The notes under the pieces: model-generated
What the model was told of the DNA's origin: nothing
The model's input: the letters and a program-made list of their open reading frames with translations, nothing else
Databases searched by the model: none
NCBI GenBank assembly: GCA_014529385.2
Contig: CM043964.1
Span: 105,077,587 to 105,141,586 of the forward strand
Source: Adiantum capillus-veneris
Taxonomy: Eukaryota; Streptophyta; Polypodiopsida; Polypodiales; Pteridaceae
Length of the DNA stretch: 64,000 bases
Reading direction: 5' to 3'
Shown: in pieces, positions 31,475 through 42,640 of the stretch
Position numbering within the stretch: the stretch's first letter is position 1
How the letters are laid out: every line of letters starts with the position of its first letter
Translations under genes and position numbers: made by a program

Positions 31475-31845
31475 TCACACCCGGGCCACCTGTCCCCAAC
31501 TGCCCTATCCGTCGGGGATCTGCTACACACTCCAACTTTAAACTTCAGTATCTTGCACACCGGGGCTCCATTTGACGAGCCGTCTGGACCGGCTTCTAGA
31601 GCACAATTAACACTACATTTTAGGACACTGACTTGGCACTTTGGGCACCTTCATCTACCATCCCATCTGGAACATCCCGCAGCACTTTTGGCCCAAAAAG
31701 CCTCTTTAGGCATACCTTCTCGCTATCCTTTGGCTGCGTAGGGCCTTGGCACCTACCCTAGCCTTCTGCACTGCACTCAACTGCTGCCTCTGCTTGGCAT
31801 AGACCATGTCCTGGCTTAGACCAACTTTGACTGCACCACCGTCCC
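31475..31845. repeat. Direct repeat, second copy (partial LTR)
   Basis: Matches 26785-27150 from CCCGGGC(C/T)ACCTGTCCCC to the CATAGACCAT region; both outer parts of the LTR are missing. Together with the first copy it brackets the interior that received the copia-type insertion. Confidence 0.75.
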
Positions 31846-31879
31846 AAATTTTGATGGCGATCGGTTATCTTCTAGCCGG

Positions 31880-32570
31880 TTTAGGGTTTCACAATTACCA
31901 AAATTTTGGCTTTGGGCTCGCAAAGGACCCAACGACAAAATTTGGCAATTGTGCCACCCTAGATCATTGAGATAAAATCCAATTACCATGAAAAATTTTA
32001 CGAACCAAGATCAGTGTACCTCCCTTGCCCTCACAAAGTTTTTTGGCCATTACCTCTCATCTTGTCAATCCAAGGTTTGCACAATCATCACTTTTTATGC
32101 TTTGGGCTCGCCATGGGAACAACGTGCAAAATTCAACGATTATGCTGCCTTGGATCTTTGAGAAGGATTGCAATACCCATGAAACTTTGTAGGGGTGGGA
32201 ATTAGTGTGCTTCCCCTACCCTTGAAAAGTTTCATGGACATCTATTCTCGCGATCCTAGGCGGCACAATCGGCAACTTTTCGGGTTTGGGCTCAACAAGG
32301 TCACCAATGAGATGGGAGTATATGACCATGAAACTTTGTGAGGGTAGGGGAAGCACACTAGTCCTTACCCTTGCAAAGTTTCATGGGAATCGCAATTCAT
32401 CTTGCCAAAATTTAGTCACTGGGTCCTTGACAAGTTGGGAATTGTGCCACCCTAGATTGTTAAGATAGAAACGGATGGCCATGAGACTTTGCACCGGTAG
32501 GGAACGAGCACTGATCCCCACCATTATCAAGCTTCAATGGAATTGCAATGTGTCTTGATGGTCTAAGATA
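31880..32570. repeat. ~190-bp degenerate tandem repeat, block 2
   Basis: Three to four copies of the same unit as block 1: GGCTTTGGGCTCG at 31909, the matching box at ~32098 and a variant at ~32282, with CCATGAAACTTTG boxes at 32178, 32327 and ~32482. The spacing becomes irregular towards the end. Confidence 0.75.
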
Positions 32571-32832
32571 TATCAACAACAACAAATTGATGTTTTTCCG
32601 GCTAGTGGTAGTCAAGACGACAACGGAAGACCATAAACCTTTAATAAAAGTAGATCGATGCTAAACCTAAATAAAAACATATGAATGGTAAATTCAAAAA
32701 TGAACCACACATGAACTTGAGAAAGTACAACACCATAATATAGAAGATCCATAAACTAGAGTTTATAAGAATAGAAACAACCCAAAGGGAAAAAAGGTGG
32801 AATGATAAGTAGAACAAATGAAGGGGTCATCG

Positions 32833-33470
32833 CTAGCACTCATCATCACAGTTATCATCTCTTGAGATAGCACAGGTTTCATCTGCAAGGTCTACGGATC
32901 TTTCTCTACTATGGATTGTCTCCATGATACTGTCGTGCTCTTTCACACCCAAACGCCACTGAGGGGTTCTCCATTTCTTCTTGCTAGCGATCCTCTCTAG
33001 CCTTAACTTCACAGCAAGGACAAGAGGGGAGTAGTGTATGGCCATCCTCGACCACTCATATTGTACAAAATGGATGTAACGCCCATGTCCGTGTACTTGC
33101 TGGAAATAGTACCCTAAAACAACCATACTGTGAGCATCATATGACTCACCGTAATCATCCACAGTGGACTCCCCAAGAATAAGCTTTTCCATCGTCCATC
33201 TAGGAATAGAGTAGTCAACTCTACATTCCCCTCCTTAGCAATAATATTAAAATCATCTCCCTCTGCCAAGAAATCTGTGAGAGTATCAACATCATCTAAG
33301 AACTATGTGGTCTTGCTCTCAATGGAGCTACTCGATGTGATCATACCTTGTGATGGTGAAAGAGGCTGTAGTGGCCACTTGTCAACCCACTCGCCATGTA
33401 CACAATTATCAAAGAAGCATGAGTGGCACATAATAAATATGGCGGGATCAATGGCTATGGTGCTTCAACT
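32833..33470 (-). pseudogene. Orphan broken gene fragment, unrecognised
   Basis: On the minus strand 33465-33200 reads DPAIFIMCHSCFFDNCVHGE, WVDKWPLQPLSPSQGMITSS, then after one TAG FLDDVDTLTDFLAEGDDFNI and AKEGNVELTTLFLDG. A frame change near 33195 leads to a 119-aa ORF (33192-32833) with YYFQQVHGHGRYIHFVQYEW and KLRLERIASKKKWRTPQWRL. A GT-AG intron between 33346 and 33283 could remove the TAG. Composition is protein-like rather than repetitive, with Cys/His/Trp clusters, but I do not recognise the family. It may be a captured or decayed host gene. Confidence 0.35.
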
Positions 33471-33699
33471 ATTATGCAACTAGTCTTTAACTACTATAGG
33501 GTCATAGTCTTACCTAGTAAGATCAATATCCGACTATCCATACACCAAAAGAACCTCCTTAGTGAGCATCAAGTGGTTGAAGATGAGTCACATGCCATGT
33601 GTTGTGAGAACCACTCCACAAAATATATAGCATCTCTAAATCATTCCTTGTCATGGAAAATCTGATATCGATGAAGAGAACACTTTACAAAAGTGCCTC

Positions 33700-34497
33700 C
33701 ACCATTGTGCTCTCCCTTTTGATGCCCTGACTCAAAGAAGCTCAAAATACATGGTATGCAATTGCTATGGTGTCATTTGTACAACCAAAAGAACTGACCA
33801 GCAATTTTAAATTGCATACCACAGCCATCCAACCAAGTATAGAAACAAGAGTATGAGATGTTGCACTGACAAAGGAAAAGATCACATGTGATGTTGCAAA
33901 CAATGTTGCACAAACTATGCACTATGGGAGTGATCGGCATACTAATGTAGAAACGCTACTCATGTATGATCACTTACAATTCCTCAGACTCTCCACTCCA
34001 TCAATTGCCACCTCTACATGATGATCAGATATATGGACAAGGATCGCCACCTTCAAGATAATTTAAAAAGGTTAGAGTAAATGAAACAGTACATTTATAC
34101 CATATGGATAAAATCCAAAGAAAATATAAATTTGTCTAGCTATTACCATTTTTTCCTGCTAAAAGAAGTAACATTTGGATTTGATTTCCTGCATGTGGGG
34201 CAAAGGTGCAGTTTTGTAGAAAATCCATTATAGAGACCACAATGCCATGGGGAAGGAGGAAAGGCAAGCACAAAATTGACGATCCTTCCACTTTGCGTGA
34301 TGCGCATGCTGTATGTATGGATATACAGTGGACCTAAATCATGTATGAAGAAGGGATGTGGTGCACTATGAGATGTAAGTTGCAACCTACAAGATGTGCC
34401 ACCTCAAATCCTTGTGTATGTCTGGTAGTCATATTGCTGCCATGTAACTATTGCACCACCTGCATCACCATTGTCCAAGACAGTTATGGACAAGAGA

Positions 34498-34555
<58 letters not shown>

Positions 34556-36887
34556 CCACCTTAGTTTTTCATCTCCCATCACTAGTGGTCAACCCCCTTT
34601 ACATGTAACCAAGTATTTCATTGACGTGATAAAAAACATGAGAACATGTTAATAACATTGACTGATTACCTTTCAAAGCATGTGACCATGTTATGTTTAC
34701 ACCACCTTCCTGTTAACCTACAAAAATGGCCCCAACTAGTAGTCCCCCTGGGCTTTTCCATCTTTTGACATACTTGCTGGCATATTTTTTCCATATCCGG
34801 GTGGGAATGCCACAAAAAAAACTAGCATGGTGGGATTTTGGTGGGTTATTAGGTCACCATTAATCGACTTAAATGTGATCACATAAAGCGTGATTATGTG
34901 AAAATGATAATAACATATGGTAATCACACAAAAATCACATGATTATTAAATCCTTCTATGCAGCTGGTAACTCCCCTTTTCATGTAAATAGAACCCAATA
35001 TCAATTCGTTTGGCTACCTCACATCTACCATAATCCCTCCCTTTTCTCATACATCCTCACATCCAGTGGAACCATCCTTTCAATGCATCTCGGCTTGTTT
35101 TTTAATTTTGATTCTAAGATTTATTTATTAAAAAGTACTTTCTTGGCCTCCTTTCACATGCCCATACAATGCCTTCAATTGTTGATGCTCGAGTTAAAAA
35201 AACCTTCTACTTTGCCTCCTTTCTCACCTCCATGACATGACCATAGTTTTTTTTGAGTGAAGCAAAAGGCTATGAGAGGTGTCACATTCACAAAGCGGGT
35301 CATCACCTCGATCTTTGCATTACATGATGCCCCAAGAAACCTTTTCTTGTGCCAATGACTCATGGCCGCAAAAGATCATAATCAATCCTAAAAATTGTTT
35401 TTGGGTGAAAAGTACCTTCGCGAGAGTAGCACAACTACCCTGATCGCCACCCATTGATTACCTATCATAGATTCCAATTGGATATCTACCATAGATGTGG
35501 ATTCAATTGCACATAAAAACCTTGAGCTCACCGGATTGAACCAACCACTTTGCATACATGCAATTTTACCATCGAATGTGGAAATATCCACAAGTCTTCA
35601 ACACTTCTAAGCTTCTTGATCGATGTAGCTTGAAAAACCACTTTGACCTATGTAAAAGCCACATCTGACATACATATCTCAGTCATGCCTACTAAAACTT
35701 GCATCCAATACATGCTCAAGCACTCTTGCCATTTACGTGCTAGATCCCATGCACCTAATTCCTACCTTTCCATGGGTTGACAAGGTTTGGTTGCACCATC
35801 ATTGCCTAGACCCTTGTGTAACATTTATGTTCAACAACAACATAGGCATGATAAGAAGGATTTTTATACATTGGAGTTGCTTAGATAGTATAGAGATAGA
35901 GAGATAAGATCATTATATGCATAATCCTCTAGGGTCAGATGGAATCTCACAGGCCCTCCACACACAATGTAGAATCCACCTAGATCAAAGGCAAAGACAT
36001 GCATCTGTCATAAACCAAAACTATTACTATTTGTGTTAGAAACAAAAATCTCTATTTCTCATAAAGAATCGATACAATACCTTGGTTCAAATATACAACA
36101 TTGACCATAGCCAGCCACTTGTAAAACATGCATATAAAATCCTCTACTTACACCTATAGACCAAGAAAAAAGTCTCTTTGTAGCTCTCTATAGCATTATT
36201 TTTCATCAACCTCTATCCATAAACTTTTGTACACATTATAATCAGGTTGTTCAAGCTTTAAAGCTTATAACGACCTTGTCACTTACAAGAGACAACTCCA
36301 TAGAGTAATGTATATTATGCAAGCATTCTAATTGGTATATATCACCTCACATATCAATCTTCAATAATTATATGCCCATCAACAACAAAAGAGAGAGCTA
36401 CGATATCTTGTTGTTTGTCTCCACCAGATGCATGATCATTGTCGTTGCTTTCATTGACAATGATGGATCATGACAAATTTTTAAGCCTTGTATAGAAAAC
36501 TTTTCGATGGAACTTTAAGAGAATTTAAACTCTTAGACTATAAATTGTTGTTTCACAAGACTAAGTGTATTGTAAAGTTGTTTAACTTTGCATACAGTCT
36601 ACATATGAAGGTACCTAGTGAGTTTAAGTTAGTCAAAGAGTTTAAAATCTCAAAAAAAGTTTCCAACATAGATCTTTTAAATTGGAATTATAGCTTTTTG
36701 AATGATTATATTATTTACTAGTCGCATAATAGTAAAGCATAGATTTATAAACACCAACAATGTTAATTTCAATATTGGATGACAAGAAATTTTCAGCATG
36801 AATATCTCATCAAAAGAGATAAAGGGAGACCGATCAATTACCTTACAATATGGTATGGAATTTTAAATGATGGACACTATAAGATTA
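33700..36887. other. Interval without supported genes
   Basis: AT-rich, decayed sequence. Contains a (TG)n(AG)n microsatellite at 34498-34552, a small stem at 33753-33819 (TGGTATGCAATT / AATTGCATACCA), and at about 35790-35836 a fragment like the LTR end at 27140-27182 (GCACCATCATTGCC...AACATTTATGTTCAAC). A 77-aa ORF at 36488-36721 is Lys/Leu-rich AT sequence with no motif. Confidence 0.5.
34498..34552. repeat. (TG)n(AG)n compound microsatellite
   Basis: About 10 TG units followed by about 17 AG units. Confidence 0.95.
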
Positions 36888-36904
36888 AAACACTACAAGA
36901 GGTA

Positions 36905-37075
36905 CTTCACATTAGCGACGCTCATAGTGCGACGCTCAAAAATTAAAATGCACGGCGTCACTATGGGCGTTGCTATGGGCATCACTATTTTCTTTGTTGC
37001 ATAGCGACGCTGACAGGGGTTAAAAAAACCGATAGCATCAAAAACTTAGATCTCAGATTTGAGTTTCGACGCTCT
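36905..37075. repeat. CACTA-2 subterminal repeats, 5' side
   Basis: TTAGCGACGCTCATAG, GCGTCACTATGGGCGTTGCTA and ATAGCGACGCTGAC copies, more diverged than in CACTA-1, followed by CTTAGATCTCAGATTTGAG as in CACTA-1 7788-7806. Confidence 0.8.
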
Positions 37076-37079
37076 AGCG

Positions 37080-37257
37080 AAACATGTAAACCCGGCACTC
37101 TCCTCCTCTCTCTCTCCCCCCCCCCCCCCCAACACACACACACACACACACAAGGAGAGGAAGGAGACCCAACTATGCTCCTTCCCTCTCCTCTCTCTCA
37201 TGTTCCCTTCCCCTCTTTCTCTCTCTCCCTCACACACACACACACACACATTGTGTC

Positions 37258-37306
<49 letters not shown>

Positions 37307-37390
37307 ACACATGCAAAAACAAAAAACACATACACACACACACACATGCATAAACAAAGAATACATGCACACACACATTTAGAGAGGAAA

Positions 37391-37421
<31 letters not shown>

Positions 37422-37469
37422 AGAGAGATAAAGGGGGAGAAGACAAAAAGAGAGATGCAAGGGGAGAAA

Positions 37470-37502
<33 letters not shown>
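37080..37502. repeat. CACTA-2 microsatellite tract
   Basis: C14 at ~37117, (CA)n, (GA)n at 37261-37305, 37385-37415 and 37470-37500, interleaved with ACACATGCA(T/A)AAACAAA units. Inverted counterpart of CACTA-1 7080-7760. Confidence 0.9.
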
Positions 37503-37504
<2 letters not shown>

Positions 37505-37509
37505 AGATA

Positions 37510-38160
37510 ACAAAAGTAAAGAAAATATGAAATGAAATGTTATATTAAGATTTAAAGTTATGTAAGATTTAAAATTACATTTAAAATTAAGTTGGATTAA
37601 GATCTAAGATTAAGTTAGACTATATTTAACTTACATTTAAAAGTTATGCTAAATTTAAAATTAGGTTAGACTTAAGATTAGGTTAAGATTTAAATTAGAT
37701 TTAAGATTAGGTTTGATTACATTTAGGTTTAGGTTAGATTTAGGTTTATGTTGAGTTTAAGATTATATTAGATTTAGATTTACGTTAGATTTAATATTAG
37801 GACAAGATTTAAGATTAGCTAGGTTAGATTTAAGATTAGATTGTATTTAGATTTAAGCTAGATTACATCTAGGTTTAGGAATTAAGATTAGATAAGATTT
37901 AGGTTTACATTGAGTTTAAGATTATATTAGATTTGATTGATGTTAGGTTTAAGATTAAGGCAAGATTTAAGATTAGTTAGGTTAGATTTAAGATTAGATT
38001 AGATTTAAATTTAAGTTAGATTACATTTAAGTTTAGGTTAGATTTAAGATTAGATTAGATTAGATTTAGGTTTATGTTGAGTTTAAGATTAAATTAGATC
38101 TAGATTTATGGTAGATTTAAGATTAGATTAAATTAGATTTATGTTAGATTTTAGGGCATG
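37510..38160. repeat. TTAGATTTAAG-type degenerate minisatellite
   Basis: About 650 bp built almost wholly of TTAGATTTA(A/G)GATTA(G) and TTTAGGTTTAGGTTAGA variants, resuming briefly at 38262-38300. It is the expanded form of CACTA-1 6640-7060. It looks like heavily decayed telomere-type repeat, but no run of perfect TTTAGGG is present. Confidence 0.85.
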
Positions 38161-38385
38161 ACAATGAAGGCTTTTCCCAAAGAGCAAACACTAGGTACAC
38201 AACAATATGTATATTCCCATTAGAATCTGACACCTATTACTCACCCACTAACCATGTTCAATTAGGTTAGATTTAAGATTAGATTTTGGATTTAGTTTTT
38301 ATATTAAAGTCTACCTTTGGAATTACGGAAAACAATTAGAGCTAGACGAACGGTGATCCCTCTCTTCCTCTCTACAGATGCGACC

Positions 38386-38713
38386 TTAAGTTGAAAAGCT
38401 TTCAACGCCATGATACTTAGAATATTGGAGGCCAACATGTAATGTGCTAAGTAATCCCGCAAACAAGGAACTGTTGTGAAGAGATGTTAAGATGTTGTGA
38501 ATTGCTACAACTAAAGAAGAGGCAAAAATGTTTTGTCCACTACATGCACTATCATGCAGACGTGGATGTGTAGATTTCTCATACCCACAAATATAGGCAT
38601 TGACCAATAAAGACGAGATTATAACCCGGTGGTTCTCATCTCCGTGCACCTCTAGAACAAGGTGTGCGGGGATCAAACATGACTAGAGAATGTGAGGTAG
38701 TTTACAGTGTGAA

Positions 38714-38716
<3 letters not shown>
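38386..38716 (+). promoter_or_regulatory. CACTA-2 region 5' of TNP2
   Basis: Counterpart of CACTA-1 6363-6650 in inverted orientation, ending at the (GA)38 tract where TNP2 should begin. Confidence 0.5.

Positions 38717-38792
<76 letters not shown>
38717..38792. repeat. (GA)38 microsatellite at internal deletion breakpoint
   Basis: 76 bp of pure GA. Upstream sequence matches CACTA-1 up to its (CT)n at 6362; downstream sequence (TACTCTCGGGGTTGCGCGACC) matches CACTA-1 near 3395-3370. About 2.9 kb of TNP2 is missing between. Confidence 0.9.
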
Positions 38793-38796
<4 letters not shown>

Positions 38797-39640
38797 TACT
38801 CTCGGGGTTGCGCGACCAAGGTAAGTTTGCAATGTACGACTTGCGACTTTCTAGATGTTTGAATGGTCACTCATAATCTTTGTTGGTTGTAGTATAAGTT
38901 ATACATAGCAGCATGGTGTAAATGTCAACATTTTAGGGTGGAACGGATCGACAAAAAGCGTTTTACACAAGGTTGTGGAATCATGGCAAAATTTAAACAG
39001 TCTAGTCGACGACGGTCCTCTGATGCAGATCTTGTGGTGGCGGAACTCACTTACTTTGGCACGCTTCCAGAGATTTTGAGTATCGATTATAAAGGATTTT
39101 CTTTCGACTTATTTGACGTGCAATGATTCAAGATAAACATGGAGGGTCGCAACGCTACTGTGCACAGAGGAGAGTCTGGTTTCCTTGAGGTGGATTCAAC
39201 TAAAAATTGGACCAACCTAAGAGACACTTTCGTACTACCCGAGCATTGTATACAAGTAAGTCTATAAATATTTATCCAATTTTAGAAGTTATGTGCTTGG
39301 AAGCTCTCATGTAAGTTATGTAGCTCTGGCAGTTGATATTTCATTCTACAAAGTCTGCATCAAACTGGTGGTACGACATAGAGGTAGCCCCTTGTAGTGC
39401 ACGGATGTATGATGGCTACTGTGTGCCAATCACAGCGGCATCAATGGAGGATATCGGAGAAGATGCTCAGTCAGAAGCCGCTGAGGTGGTGGTAGACGAG
39501 CATCAAGTTGCTACTCTCTATGGGTGCATGCAAAGGATCTACAAAATGAAACAAAGGACATCTGCCTAAATGGAGAGTTCTATATAGACATAGGGAGTTA
39601 TGCTGAGCTATGTGAGGATGAGAGAGAGACCTCTTAAAGC
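38793..39640 (+). pseudogene. CACTA-2 TNP2 remnant (last exons only)
   Basis: Holds the 3' end of exon 4 (to 38819, with its GTAAGT donor), exon 5 (38893-39255, same 363-nt length as in CACTA-1) and exon 6 (39334 to ~39637). Exon 5 reads YFGTLPEILSIDYKGFSFDL and LFDVQ, then TGA where CACTA-1 has Trp, then FKINMEGRNATV. Exon 6 reads FHSTKSASNWWYDIEVAP but shifts frame near 39515. This is the DUF4216-like tail of the transposase without any catalytic part. Confidence 0.9.
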
Positions 39641-40703
39641 CATAAACATTGTATTTGAACAACTTTTCTCCGTTTTATAATATATATTGTATTCACGTGG
39701 ATTTTTGTCCATTCCTGTCTATATGTTATACTTGAGAAATTAAAATTGTGTTTAATCATCATTGCTTCCACTTCAGGTATGCTCCTTGCCTCTCCGCCCT
39801 CCCATGTTCCCTTCCCCTATTTCTCTCTCTCCCTCTCAATCTCAGCTAGTTCCTACGGTTTCAACGGCTGCATGTAAGGGTCCTGCAACAACAAACACAA
39901 CACTCCATTAAGAACTTACAGATGTACAAACATATACAAATACCTCAATGCGAGAGTATTCTCCAAAGAGGGAATTGGAAACTCCTGATGCAACGTAGCA
40001 ATAACATAATCCTTGCAGGATTTATCCTGAGCCCTCCAAGAGATCACGACAGTGGGTTGAAAAACTTGTCTACACAACTATCACATGCGGCCCATCACCT
40101 GCTTTCTCTCAGGGGTCATAATCCTTCAGTGTAGTCTTAGAAGTCTCACATGAGCAAGGACACTCCTTGGTGTGTCGTGAAAGTCTGATATGCTGACTAA
40201 GTTGGCTCAAGGCCGACGCAATAGTGCACTCCGAGTGCGATGGAAACTGAGGCTGCAATCACGAAGGAGGTGATCCGTCTCTACTCATAGATGCTGCTCA
40301 TCCCTCCACTAGATCTAGTTGATCGGGTGAAAGATGCTAAGAAGTGCCCTATGTCCGCCTTGCTGGGGTGAGAACTAGTGCTGCCATGATCTCTCATACT
40401 GATGGAGTTTGAGAGCCTGCCACTACCCAAGAATATAGAAACTTGCATATACAAAATAGGTTAGACATATCGCTCTCTCTCTCTCTCTCTCATGATAGAT
40501 AGAGATCTGTCGCAAGTAATCGAGAAAACTATGGCAAATAGAAAAGAAATTTAATTTATGACTAGAGTGTCTTGTCACAGCTACATATAAAAGGCATGTT
40601 GTTCAAGACATACCTTTTACAAGATATGTTGAATGCACATGGGAGACAAATTCACAAGAACTTCACAGGAATCTCTCTACACAGGAATCCCTTCCCCTTT
40701 ATG

Positions 40704-40761
<58 letters not shown>

Positions 40762-40840
40762 CCTATTATCCATAGTATAGATTAAAACTTGTCTATGTTT
40801 TCTTCTCCATTCAATATTATGATAATTTTTGTGTGTGTTT
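39641..40840. other. Enlarged spacer of CACTA-2
   Basis: About 1.2 kb where CACTA-1 has 272 bp. It contains (CT)n tracts at 40472-40491 and 40709-40759 and GC-balanced sequence at 39840-40440 that may be inserted or captured DNA. I see no domain in it. Confidence 0.45.
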
Positions 40841-40849
40841 AATGCAGGT

Positions 40850-42170
40850 ATAGATGATGATGGTTTCTTTCTTCTTTGTCACCCCAGTAGAGAATGTGGT
40901 ACGAGAAGTGTGATCTCTCTAGATCACCATCACGTTGTTCCACTCCTTTAGTGTCTCCCTCTATTTTGTAGCATTCCGCGTGCTTCGAAGCTTCGGTGTC
41001 AACGAGATGATCTTCACACTCATCTAGGCTCCGATGCTCTAGTGGCGGTAGTGGCGGTTGCTGTGGCGATTCCGCCACTAATGCCTCTTGTTCGGCGAGG
41101 CTCCTTACCTTACCATTCTTTGTCCACCCCCACACCATCCACGACATTGCTATCTACACCCGGTTTTGCACGGCTATCGGCCATTCTTGGCTACACACCA
41201 CTAGCTACTCCTCCGGGAGTCACCCTAGTCGACACTCCTCACTTCGGGGCCCAGACTCCAGTGGAGACACCTGATGTGCGTACCCCCATCAAGATGCCAC
41301 TAGAGACACCAGTCGAGACACTCAAGTTTATGTGTCACAAGCAAGAGGGCTTTCCGTACTCGATCGACATTAGCGACGACATCATCTTGGATGACGAAGG
41401 CAAGAAGGTGATCTCGCGCATGTGTAGTCTTTGCTCTCAGGTGTTTCGATATTACATACTAAACACCTGGATTGAAGTGCCAAATGAATTAAAAAGATAG
41501 ATTCATCAGCATGTGGCATGACGAGTTTCCCGTGTCAAGTCGGGATGAGCGCTTCAATGAAGACCTGATCGATGAAGATTCGAATGCGCGAATACTGCAA
41601 GCACAAGCGTTTTGAAGTACAAAAAGCAATAAAGCATTGGTGGAACATACCAGATTGGCTCGACAAGGAAGATTGGAAGAATGCAAAGCAAGAAGCACGC
41701 GAGAATCTTGACAAGTGGAAGAACCAAAAAGAGGCAGCCAAAGAGCGAGTAGAGGCAGGGAGCTTGCACCACTTGGGGAGCGGCGGGTGGGCATCATTTG
41801 AGGCCGATTTTGTAAGTGTTTTTACATTTCTCCTTAGGTTTGGTAGTTACATCTATTTCTACTTTTAAATTCTAACATAATGGATTCTTTGTATGTTTTG
41901 AACAGTGATCGATAATAGGACGTGACCTCACAACGTATGAAGAGTACGCAGGCAAAAAGTGCTTAAACGCCCTGATGGACATTCTTAGTTCTCGCGGCGG
42001 CATGGTTAGTATTTCACTTTACTCTTTTACATTGGTTGTTTTTTAATGATAAGCTAAGAAAATAGATTTTTTTGTAATTATATGTTTATACTTATAGAAA
42101 GTCTTATTGTTTTTTTTTGCAAAATCCAATAGATATGCCCCTTGGACGCGATCAGACGTCTGATTAGACA
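40850..42170 (+). pseudogene. CACTA-2 copy of the Ptta/En-Spm-type accessory gene
   Basis: Aligns along its length with CACTA-1 2264-951. The start codon is ATA (40850-40852) where CACTA-1 has ATG. The Thr/Pro repeats (TPSTTLLSTPGFARLSAILG, DTPHFGAQTPVETPDVRTPI) and the VISRMCSLCSQVFRYYILNT block are recognisable, but frame shifts occur near 41090 and 41505. Exon 1 ends at 41811 with an intact donor. Exon 2 (41906-42004) starts TGA for Trp. The acceptor of the last exon is TGCAAAATCC instead of TGCAG/AATCC, so splicing is also lost. Long dead. Confidence 0.9.
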
Positions 42171-42640
42171 ACGTCAGTCTAGCCGTAGACAAATAGCATT
42201 AGTTTTCTTTTTTCAAAGTATGTATAATGAGATGACGTTGTCAGAAATTTTTTGGATAAGCATGAAGTCACTGATTCATGCTAAAAAGCTTGTCGGCTAG
42301 CCTCGTGTATATATGTGTACATAGCCCTCCGAGTTTTGGAAGTGGCATTGTAAAAATTCATGTACAAAGGTGTGTTTTTGCCAAGATTGAGTAACAATGT
42401 TTTGGGTTGTTCAAGACTCCAAAATATGGTTTTTAATAATTATTTTCAGTTGTGCTTTATAGCTTATGAATCGGACTTGTACATCATGAGTTATGAGCAT
42501 CCGAAGCGGGCAGTCTCAACTTAGAAGGTGATTGGAGGTGCATGGGAGAAGGGAAACTAGGCCAAATTGAGGGTCTAAGATTATAAATGCTGAAGTTTTT
42601 TATTTTTGGAGATAGCCGAGGTGATGGGCTTTGACCCATG

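Noticed and set aside
30545-31741. 398-aa plus-strand ORF, the longest on that strand here
   Set aside because: Ser/Thr-rich antisense of the acidic coiled-coil frame and of the LTR repeat; no domain.
33753-33819. Short stem considered as a miRNA or MITE
   Set aside because: Only 12-bp arms, no flanking duplication and no extended pairing.
37046-37510. Several 67-111-aa frames on both strands
   Set aside because: Microsatellite translations, same as in CACTA-1.
37510-38160. Interstitial telomere
   Set aside because: No run of exact TTTAGGG units and the tract is shared by two transposon copies; kept only as a telomere-like minisatellite.
38664-38876. 70- and 65-aa frames rich in Arg/Glu or Ser/Leu
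   Set aside because: Read-through of (GA)38 and its complement.
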